Shown piece by piece: positions 15,869 to 23,140 of a stretch of DNA of 64,000 nucleotides (the first letter of the stretch is position 1; each line of letters starts with the position of its first letter). Source of the stretch: Mycolicibacterium frederiksbergense. GTDB lineage: Bacteria; Actinomycetota; Actinomycetes; Mycobacteriales; Mycobacteriaceae. The DNA lies in NCBI RefSeq assembly GCF_012223425.1, contig NZ_CP038799.1, positions 4,572,249-4,636,248 on the forward strand. The letters are read 5' to 3'. The position numbers and the translations under genes are program-made. The notes beneath the pieces are model-generated. The model saw only the letters and a list, made by a program, of their open reading frames with translations, did no database searches and had not been told where the DNA came from.

Positions 15869-17125
15869 ATGACCTCCTCACAGCGCGAATTCGACATCGT
15901 CCTGTACGGCGCCACCGGGTTCGCCGGCAAGCTCACCGCGCAGTACCTGGCCGAGGCCGGGAGGGGCGCGCGGATCGCCCTGGCCGGGCGTTCGCTGGTG
16001 AAGGTCCGCGATGTGCGCGACACCCTCGGCGCCGAGGCGCAGTCCTGGCCGTTGATCGAGGCCGACACCGCACAACCGTCCACGCTGGCCGATATGGCCG
16101 CGCGCACCCAGGTGGTCATCACCACTGTCGGGCCGTACACGAAGTACGGGCTGCCACTGGTGCAGGCGTGTGTGGCGGCGGGCACTGATTACGCCGACCT
16201 GACCGGTGAGACGCTGTTCATCCGGGACAGCGCCGAACAGTTCCACAAGCAGGCTGTCGACACCGGCTCCCGTATCGTGCATTCCTGCGGATTCGATTCC
16301 GTGCCTTCGGATATCACCGTCTACGCTCTGCACGACAGGGTGCGCAAGGACGGCGCGGGTGAACTCGCCGAGACCGCGCTGGTGCTGCGCTCGTTCGCCG
16401 GCGGCGTGTCCGGCGGCACCGTTGCCTCGATGATCGAATTCATGCGGACAGCGGCGGACAACCCGCAGTCGCGCGACGATCTCGCGGACCCGTACACGCT
16501 GACCACCGATCGCGGTGCCGAGCCGGAGCTGGGCCACCAGTCCGACAATCCGTGGCGCCGCGGGCGTGAGATCGCCCCCGAACTCGACGGCGTGTGGACC
16601 GGTGCGTTCGCCATGGCCGCGCCCAATTCCCGCATCGTGCGGCGCAGCAACGCCCTGCTGGACTGGGCGTACGGGCGCACCTTCCGGTACTCCGAACAGA
16701 TGAGCATGGGTTCTTCGGTCGTCGCACCGGTGGCCGCCGCACTCGACACCGCGGTCAATGTGGGGATGTTCGGTCTGGGCACCCGGTACATCAACAAGGT
16801 GCCCAGCGGGCTCCTCGAGCGCGTGCTGCCCAAGCCGGGTACCGGGCCGAGCGAGCGGACCCGGGAAAAGGGGCATTACCGCGCCGAGACGTACACCACG
16901 ACCACCACCGGCGCGCGGTATCGGGCCACCATCGCCCAGCAGGGGGATCCCGGTTACAAGGCCACCGCGGTGCTGCTCGGGGAGTGTGGGCTGGCGCTCG
17001 CGCTCGACCGGGACAAGCTCTCGGATCTGCACGGGGTGCTGACACCGGCCGCCGCCATGGGCGACGCGCTGCTGACCCGGCTGCCCGCTGCCGGGGTGAC
17101 GCTGGAGACCGCTCGCCTCAACTGA
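15869..17125 (+). CDS. Saccharopine dehydrogenase-like / trans-acting enoyl reductase family protein (Rv2449c-like)
   Basis: This 418-residue protein opens with a Rossmann motif (FDIVLYGATGFAGKLTAQYLAEAG). It has TTVGPYTKYGLPLVQACVAAGTDYADLTGE and HSCGFDSVPSDITVYAL, typical of the mycobacterial saccharopine-dehydrogenase-like group that includes the trans-acting enoyl reductase Rv2953. Its position next to rpfE and valS matches Rv2449c. A reductase acting on lipid intermediates is likely but not shown. It starts 11 bases after the peptidase stop. Confidence 0.85.
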   Translation: MTSSQREFDIVLYGATGFAGKLTAQYLAEAGRGARIALAGRSLVKVRDVRDTLGAEAQSWPLIEADTAQPSTLADMAARTQVVITTVGPYTKYGLPLVQACVAAGTDYADLTGETLFIRDSAEQFHKQAVDTGSRIVHSCGFDSVPSDITVYALHDRVRKDGAGELAETALVLRSFAGGVSGGTVASMIEFMRTAADNPQSRDDLADPYTLTTDRGAEPELGHQSDNPWRRGREIAPELDGVWTGAFAMAAPNSRIVRRSNALLDWAYGRTFRYSEQMSMGSSVVAPVAAALDTAVNVGMFGLGTRYINKVPSGLLERVLPKPGTGPSERTREKGHYRAETYTTTTTGARYRATIAQQGDPGYKATAVLLGECGLALALDRDKLSDLHGVLTPAAAMGDALLTRLPAAGVTLETARLN

Positions 17126-17191
17126 TTCGGGCGGCATGAGGCGGGCCGCGCCGAACACCTGTGGGCCATGATCGAAAGGGTTAGGGTCCAG

Positions 17192-17207
17192 GTCAGGGGT
17201 ACCTGAC
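17192..17207. repeat. Inverted repeat GTCAGG-GGTA-CCTGAC before the DUF937 gene
   Basis: Perfect 6-base arms around four bases, 21 bases before the DUF937 start. It follows a possible -10 element TAGGGT at 17182-17187, so it would overlap the transcription start and could be an operator. Confidence 0.35.
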
Positions 17208-17228
17208 ATCGACAGAGGTGAGTGGGAA

Positions 17229-17840
17229 ATGGCCGGTCTGGATGAACTGTTCGCACAAATTCCGGTACAGGACATTGCGGCGAAACTGGGTGCGGATCAA
17301 GGCGAGGTGAACAACGCCATCCGGACGTTGGTGCCGGCACTGGTGGGTGGGCTGCAGGCCAACGTCGCCGCCGATGACATCGATTCCACCGACCTGGAGG
17401 CCGCGGTCGGCTCACAGGCCGCGAGCGGCCTGCTCGACGGCGGGGTCAAGGTCGACGATGTGGACGCCGGTGAGGGCGACAAGATCGTCGCCAACATCTT
17501 CGGCGGCAACGACAGCAATTCGGTCGCCTCGGCGCTGGCGGGCACGGGTGCCGGCAGCGGCGATCTGATCAAGAAGCTGCTGCCGATCCTGGCGCCGATC
17601 GTGCTGGCCTATATCGGCAAGCAGTTCTCCGGCAACTCCGCCCCCGCGCAGCCGCAGGCCGCGCCCTCCGGGGGTGGGCTCGGCGATGTGCTCGGCAGCA
17701 TCCTCGGCGGCTCCGGTGGCGGCGGCAACAATCCGCTGGGCAGCATCCTGGGCAGCGTGCTCGGTGGTGGTGGCCAGGGCGGCAATCAGGGCAATGTCAT
17801 CGGGGACATTTTGGGTGGCCTGTTGGGTGGGAAGAAATAG
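17229..17840 (+). CDS. DUF937 family protein with Gly-rich tail
   Basis: This 203-residue protein has an N-terminal DUF937 (YidB-like) domain: LDELFAQIPVQDIAAKLGADQGEVNNAIRTLVPALVGGLQ, about residues 4-43, and a hydrophobic stretch LIKKLLPILAPIVLAYIGKQF near 115-135. The tail is built of GGLGDVLGSILGG / NPLGSILGSVLGGG / NVIGDILGGLLGGKK repeats. ATG 17229 follows AGTGGGAA. The family function is not established. The repeats suggest a self-associating segment. Confidence 0.8.
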   Translation: MAGLDELFAQIPVQDIAAKLGADQGEVNNAIRTLVPALVGGLQANVAADDIDSTDLEAAVGSQAASGLLDGGVKVDDVDAGEGDKIVANIFGGNDSNSVASALAGTGAGSGDLIKKLLPILAPIVLAYIGKQFSGNSAPAQPQAAPSGGGLGDVLGSILGGSGGGGNNPLGSILGSVLGGGGQGGNQGNVIGDILGGLLGGKK

Positions 17841-17868
17841 CCCAGCGCGGTTTCCCTAGAATCGACGG

Positions 17869-20526
17869 GTGACCGACAGCCCGCGTGACCGTGCCGATGC
17901 CCTCCCCAAGTCCTGGGAGCCGAGCGCGGTAGAGAGCGAGCTGTACCAGGGCTGGGTGGACGCCGGATATTTCACCGCCGATCCGGCCAGCGACAAGCCG
18001 GCCTACTCGATCGTGCTGCCGCCGCCGAATGTGACCGGCAGCCTGCACATGGGCCATGCGCTGGACCACACCCTGATGGATGCGCTGACCCGGCGCCGCC
18101 GCATGCAGGGCTATGAGGTGCTGTGGATGCCGGGGATGGACCACGCCGGTATCGCCACCCAGTCGGTGGTGGAGAAGCAGCTCGCGGCCGACGGGAAGTC
18201 CAAAGAGGACTTCGGGCGCGAACTGTTCATCGACAAGGTGTGGGACTGGAAGCGAGAATCCGGCGGCACCATCGGTGGGCAGATGCGCCGCCTCGGTGAC
18301 GGCGTGGACTGGAGCCGCGACCGGTTCACCATGGACGAGGGCCTGTCCCGCGCGGTGCGCACCATCTTCAAACGGCTCTACGACGCCGGGCTGATCTATC
18401 AGGCCGAACGCCTGGTCAACTGGTCCCCGGTGCTGCAGACGGCCATCAGCGATCTCGAGGTCAAGTACGAGGACGTCGAGGGCGAACTGGTGTCGTTCCG
18501 GTACGGCTCGATGAATGACGACGAGCCGCACCTCGTGGTCGCCACCACCCGGCTGGAGACGATGCTCGGTGACACCGCCATCGCGGTGCACCCCGATGAC
18601 GACCGCTACCGTGCCCTGGTCGGACAGACGTTGGCGCACCCGTTCCTGGACCGGCAGATCATCGTGGTGGCCGACGGCCACGTCGACCCCGAATTCGGCA
18701 CCGGTGCAGTCAAAGTCACCCCCGCCCACGACCCGAACGACTTCGAGATCGGGGTGCGGCACAACCTGCCGATGCCCTCGATCCTGGACAAGGCCGGCGC
18801 CATCACCGGCACCGGGACCCGGTTCGACGGGATGGACCGGTTCGAGGCCCGCGTCGCGGTGCGCGAGGCGCTGGCGGCCGAGGGTCGCATCGTCGCGGAG
18901 AAGCGGCCATATCTGCACAGCGTGGGGCACTCCGAACGCAGCGGCGAGCCGATCGAGCCGCGGCTGAGCCTGCAGTGGTGGGTGAACGTCGTATCGATGG
19001 CCAAGGCCGCCGGCGATGCGGTCCGCAACGGCGACACCGTGATTCACCCCGCCAGCCTGGAACCGCGCTGGTTCGCCTGGGTGGACAACATGCACGACTG
19101 GTGCATCTCGCGGCAGCTCTGGTGGGGCCACCGCATCCCGATCTGGCACGGGCCCGACGGGCAGCAGGTGTGTCTCGGCCCGGACGAGACCCCGCCCGAG
19201 GGCTGGGTGCAGGATCCCGACGTGCTGGACACGTGGTTCTCCTCGGCGCTGTGGCCGTTCTCTACGATGGGCTGGCCCGAGCGCACTCCCGAACTCGAAA
19301 AGTTCTACCCGACAACTGTTCTGGTCACCGGCTACGACATCCTGTTCTTCTGGGTGGCGCGCATGATGATGTTCGGTACCTTCGTGGCCGGCGATGACGC
19401 CATCACCACCGAGGCCGCGCACGGGCCGCAGGTCCCCTTCCAGAACGTCTTCCTGCACGGCCTGATCCGCGACGAGTTCGGCCGCAAGATGAGCAAGTCC
19501 AAGGGCAACGGCATCGACCCGTTGGACTGGGTCGAGAAGTTCGGTGCGGACGCGCTGCGCTTCACCCTGGCCCGCGGTGCCAGCCCCGGCGGTGACCTGT
19601 CCATCGGCGAGGATCACGCCCGGGCGTCGCGCAACTTTGCGACCAAGATCTTCAACGCGACGAAGTTCGCCTTGATGAACGGTGCGGCGCTCGCCCCACT
19701 GCCGGTGCCCTCGGAGCTGACCGATGCCGACCGCTGGATCCTGGGCCGCCTGGAAGAGGTTCGCGCCGAAGCCGATTCGGCCTTGGAGAGTTACGAGTTC
19801 AGCCGTGCCTGCGAGTCGATCTACCACTTCGCCTGGGACGAGTTCTGCGACTGGTATCTGGAACTGGCCAAGGTGCAGTTCGGGCAGTCCGACCACGCCG
19901 CCCACACGGGCACGGTGCTGGCCACGGTGCTGGACAGTCTGCTCAAGCTGCTCCATCCGGTGATGCCGTTCGTCACCGAGACGTTGTGGAAGACGCTTAC
20001 CGGCGGGGAATCCCTCGTCATCGCCGAATGGCCGTCGCCATCCGGCGTCGCCGTGGACTCCGTTGCCACCCAACGCATCACCGATATGCAGAAGCTGATC
20101 ACCGAGGTGCGCAGGTTCCGCAGCGACCAGGGTCTCAACGACCGGCAGCGGGTGCCGGCGAAGGTGGTGGGTATCGATGCCGTGGGCCTGGACGCCCAGT
20201 TGCCTGCGATTGCCGCGCTGGCCTGGCTCACCGAGCCCGCCGATGGGTTCACCCCGTCGGCGGCCGTCGAGGTGCGGGTGACCGGGGGCACCGTGCTCGT
20301 CGAACTGGACACCTCAAGCACCGTCGATGTCGCCGCCGAACGCAAACGGCTGGAGAAGGATCTGGCCGCCGCGCAGAAGGAACTGGCCCAGACCGCAGGC
20401 AAGCTCGGCAACGAGGCGTTCCTGGCGAAGGCACCCGACGCCGTCGTCGACAAGATCAAGGCCCGTCAGCAGCTGGCACATGAAGAGGTCGAGCGCATCA
20501 CGGCTCGCCTCGGCGGGCTGGGATGA
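17869..20526 (+). CDS. valS: Valyl-tRNA synthetase
   Basis: This is the 885-residue class I synthetase charging tRNA-Val. The HIGH-type motif is in PNVTGSLHMGHALDHT (near residue 50), the editing domain follows, and KMSKSKGNGIDPLDW carries the KMSKS loop near 545. The C-terminal anticodon domain ends in a charged coiled coil (AAERKRLEKDLAAAQKELAQ). The GTG start lies 28 bases after the DUF937 gene. Length and order match M. tuberculosis valS followed by folC. Confidence 0.97.
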   Translation: MTDSPRDRADALPKSWEPSAVESELYQGWVDAGYFTADPASDKPAYSIVLPPPNVTGSLHMGHALDHTLMDALTRRRRMQGYEVLWMPGMDHAGIATQSVVEKQLAADGKSKEDFGRELFIDKVWDWKRESGGTIGGQMRRLGDGVDWSRDRFTMDEGLSRAVRTIFKRLYDAGLIYQAERLVNWSPVLQTAISDLEVKYEDVEGELVSFRYGSMNDDEPHLVVATTRLETMLGDTAIAVHPDDDRYRALVGQTLAHPFLDRQIIVVADGHVDPEFGTGAVKVTPAHDPNDFEIGVRHNLPMPSILDKAGAITGTGTRFDGMDRFEARVAVREALAAEGRIVAEKRPYLHSVGHSERSGEPIEPRLSLQWWVNVVSMAKAAGDAVRNGDTVIHPASLEPRWFAWVDNMHDWCISRQLWWGHRIPIWHGPDGQQVCLGPDETPPEGWVQDPDVLDTWFSSALWPFSTMGWPERTPELEKFYPTTVLVTGYDILFFWVARMMMFGTFVAGDDAITTEAAHGPQVPFQNVFLHGLIRDEFGRKMSKSKGNGIDPLDWVEKFGADALRFTLARGASPGGDLSIGEDHARASRNFATKIFNATKFALMNGAALAPLPVPSELTDADRWILGRLEEVRAEADSALESYEFSRACESIYHFAWDEFCDWYLELAKVQFGQSDHAAHTGTVLATVLDSLLKLLHPVMPFVTETLWKTLTGGESLVIAEWPSPSGVAVDSVATQRITDMQKLITEVRRFRSDQGLNDRQRVPAKVVGIDAVGLDAQLPAIAALAWLTEPADGFTPSAAVEVRVTGGTVLVELDTSSTVDVAAERKRLEKDLAAAQKELAQTAGKLGNEAFLAKAPDAVVDKIKARQQLAHEEVERITARLGGLG

Positions 20527-20554
20527 GCGCTCGCGCGGAGAACCGGCGGACCCG

Positions 20555-21958
20555 ATGAACCAGCCCGCCCCCGACGAGATCGCGGCGCTGCTGCAGGTCG
20601 AGCATCTGCTCGACCAGCGGTGGCCGGAGACCAAGATCGAGCCCAGCACCACACGGATCTCCGCACTGCTGGAGTTGCTGGGCTCACCGCAGCGCAACTA
20701 CCCGGCGATCCACATCGCCGGCACCAACGGCAAGACATCGGTGGCCCGCATCATCGACGCGTTGCTGACGGCATTGCACCGGCGCACCGGGCGCATCGTG
20801 AGCCCGCACCTGCAGTCGGCGGTCGAGCGCATCTCCATCGACGGCAAGCCGATCACCCCGGCCCAGTACGTCGAGACCTATCGGGAGATCGAACCGTTCA
20901 TCGAGTTGGTGGACCAACAGTCCGAAGCGGCCGGGGGTCCGCGCATGAGCAAGTTCGAGGTGCTCACCGCGATGGCATTCGCCGCGTTCGCCGACGCGCC
21001 GATCGATGTGGCGGTGGTGGAAACCGGGTTGGGCGGGCGCTGGGACGCCACCAACGTGATCGGCGCCCCGGTCGCGGTGATCACCCCGATCGGGCTGGAC
21101 CACACCGACTACCTCGGTGACACCATTGCCGAGATCGCCGGTGAGAAGGCCGGAATCATCATCAAGGCCGAAGACGACCTGGTTCCGATCGACACCGTGG
21201 CGATCATCGCCAAACAGGATCCCGAGGCGATGGAGGTGCTGCTGGCCGAGGCGGTGCGCGCCGATGCCGCGGTGGCGCGCGAGGATTCGGAATTCGCGGT
21301 CCTGGAGCGTCAGGTCGCCATCGGCGGTCAGCTGTTGACCTTGCAGGGACTCGGCGGGGTGTATCCGGAAATGTTCCTGCCCCTGCACGGTTTGCACCAG
21401 GCGCACAACGCCGTGCTCGCGCTGGCCGCGGTCGAGGCGTTCTTCGGGGCCGGCGCCGACCGTCAGCTCGATGTCGACGCGGTGCGCACCGGCTTCGCCT
21501 CGGTGAGCAGCCCGGGCCGGCTGGAACGGGTGCGCAGCGCGCCGACGGTGTTCATCGACGCCGCCCACAATCCCGCCGGCGCCGCGGCCCTGACCCAGGC
21601 CCTGGCTGACGAGTTCGACTTCCGCTACCTGGTCGGCGTGGTGTCGGTAATGGCGGACAAGGACGTCGACGGCATCCTCGCGGCGCTGGAGCCCGCGTTC
21701 GACATGGTCGTGGTCACCGACAACGGTTCACCCCGGGCGATGGAGGTGGAACTGCTCGCCGCCAAGGCCGAGGAGCGGTTCGGCCCGGAACGGGTGGTTG
21801 CGGCCGCCGCGCTTCCCGATGCCATCGAGACCGCGACGGCGCTGGTGGAAGAGTCCGGCAACGACGGCGAAGGATATTCGGGGAGCGGCATGGTCATCAC
21901 CGGTTCGGTTGTCACCGCGGGTGCGGCGCGCACCCTGTTCGGGCGGGATCCACAGTGA
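20555..21958 (+). CDS. folC: Folylpolyglutamate synthase / dihydrofolate synthase
   Basis: This 467-residue ligase adds glutamates to folates. The P-loop IHIAGTNGKTSVARIIDALL is near residue 50, then SPHLQSAVERISIDG, VVETGLGGRWDATNV and LDHTDYLGDTIAEIAGEKAGI. Ligands for ATP/Mg and the C-terminal domain (FIDAAHNPAGAAAL) are all present. ATG 20555 is used; the open frame back to 20327 lies inside valS. It begins 28 bases after valS and its stop overlaps the DUF4233 gene start. Confidence 0.95.
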   Translation: MNQPAPDEIAALLQVEHLLDQRWPETKIEPSTTRISALLELLGSPQRNYPAIHIAGTNGKTSVARIIDALLTALHRRTGRIVSPHLQSAVERISIDGKPITPAQYVETYREIEPFIELVDQQSEAAGGPRMSKFEVLTAMAFAAFADAPIDVAVVETGLGGRWDATNVIGAPVAVITPIGLDHTDYLGDTIAEIAGEKAGIIIKAEDDLVPIDTVAIIAKQDPEAMEVLLAEAVRADAAVAREDSEFAVLERQVAIGGQLLTLQGLGGVYPEMFLPLHGLHQAHNAVLALAAVEAFFGAGADRQLDVDAVRTGFASVSSPGRLERVRSAPTVFIDAAHNPAGAAALTQALADEFDFRYLVGVVSVMADKDVDGILAALEPAFDMVVVTDNGSPRAMEVELLAAKAEERFGPERVVAAAALPDAIETATALVEESGNDGEGYSGSGMVITGSVVTAGAARTLFGRDPQ

Positions 21959-22398
21959 GCGCCACGCCGACCGGGGAGACACCGGACCCGGATGCGACAC
22001 CGCAGGCGCCGGTACCCGGTGACCCGTGGCGCAGCTTCCGCGGCATCATGGCCGCCGCACTGATCCTGGAAGCCATCGTCGTACTGCTGGCCCTTCCGGT
22101 GGTGTCGGCGGGGGACCAGGGCCTGACCGCGCTGAGCGGAACGTTCCTGATCGGTATGGCCGTCGTGCTGGTGCTGATGTCCGGGGTGCAGGGCAGGCCC
22201 GGCATCATCTGGGTGAACCTCGGGATCCAGGCGGTGTTCGTCGCCGGCGCCCTGATTCACGGTGCGATCGGGTTCATCGGCGTGGTGTTCGCCGGGGTCT
22301 GGGCGCTGATGATCTACCTGCGCAGCGAGGTCAAACGCCGCCAGGACCGCGGGCTGTTGCCCTTCCAGCAGGCCGCTCCGCCACCCGAGCGGGACTAG
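21955..22398 (+). CDS. DUF4233 membrane protein (Rv2446c-like)
   Basis: This 147-residue integral membrane protein has about four hydrophobic helices (GIMAAALILEAIVVLLALPVV, GTFLIGMAVVLVLMSG, GIIWVNLGIQAVFVAGALIHG, IGFIGVVFAGVWALMIYL) and a positively charged tail (RSEVKRRQDRG) that is probably cytoplasmic. The GTG start overlaps the folC stop (GTGA). The gene always sits between folC and ndk in mycobacteria (family knowledge). Its role is unknown. Confidence 0.85.
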   Translation: MSATPTGETPDPDATPQAPVPGDPWRSFRGIMAAALILEAIVVLLALPVVSAGDQGLTALSGTFLIGMAVVLVLMSGVQGRPGIIWVNLGIQAVFVAGALIHGAIGFIGVVFAGVWALMIYLRSEVKRRQDRGLLPFQQAAPPPERD

Positions 22399-22425
22399 TC
22401 ATTACTGCCCGGTAGGCTGTGCGCC

Positions 22426-22845
22426 GTGACTGAGCGGACCCTGGTTTTGATCAAGCCTGACGGCGTACAGCGGCACCTGATCGGTGAGATCATCGGCCGG
22501 ATCGAGCGCAAGGGGCTGACGTTTGCCGCTCTCGAACTCAAGGTCGTCTCCGACGACCTGGCCCGGCAGCATTACGCCGAGCACGACGGCAAGCCGTTCT
22601 TCGGCTCGCTGCTCGAATTCATCACCTCCGGTCCGGTGGTGGCCGCGGTCGTCGAGGGCCCGCGCGCCATCGCAGCGTTCCGGCAGGTTGCCGGTGGCAC
22701 CGATCCGGTGGAAAAGGCAACACCCGGCACCATCCGTGGTGACCTGGCACTTGTCACTCAGGACAATCTGGTGCACGGCTCCGATTCGCCCGAGTCGGCG
22801 GCCCGCGAAATCGCCCTCTGGTTCCCGGAACTGACCGGCGCCTAG
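22426..22845 (+). CDS. ndk: Nucleoside diphosphate kinase
   Basis: This 139-residue enzyme balances NTP and dNTP pools. It opens with ERTLVLIKPDGVQRHLIGEII, has HYAEHDGKPFFGSLLEFITSGPVV, and carries the active-site His in DNLVHGSDSPESAAREI. GTG 22426 starts 28 bases after the DUF4233 gene. Family length is standard. Confidence 0.96.
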   Translation: MTERTLVLIKPDGVQRHLIGEIIGRIERKGLTFAALELKVVSDDLARQHYAEHDGKPFFGSLLEFITSGPVVAAVVEGPRAIAAFRQVAGGTDPVEKATPGTIRGDLALVTQDNLVHGSDSPESAAREIALWFPELTGA

Positions 22846-23140
22846 CCGCACGTTCTCACCGCTTCGTCAGATTCCGGCGAGCGGTGTGGGATACTTACCC
22901 CGGGAGTCCGGCGCCACAACAGGGTCGGTCACCCGGATGAAGACTTCGACGAGCGCGACCATCGCGTTAGCGGTGCGGCGCCAGAGCGTCCAGCCATCAT
23001 TCAGCCAGGCGCCGAGTTTGTTCCTTGCGAACCGCTCGGGGCGAGACCATAACAAGTTCGGGAGAAGCTCCCCGGACCCATAGCGGAAGCCCTCGCGTGG
23101 CCGCGTCATCACGACGCGCCCGGGGGCTTGAGGAGAATTT
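22846..23140 (+). promoter_or_regulatory. Intergenic leader of rne
   Basis: A 295-base gap without a gene. A possible -10 (GATACT, 22890-22895) lies about 245 bases before rne, which would give a long 5' leader of the kind used for autoregulation of rne in other bacteria (inference). AGGAGAA at 23131 is the clear ribosome-binding site. Confidence 0.3.

Noticed and set aside
17797..20073. 758-codon open frame antisense to valS
   Set aside because: A high-GC shadow frame: its sequence is low-complexity in His/Val/Gly/Arg, has no domain, and lies wholly opposite an unmistakable valS.
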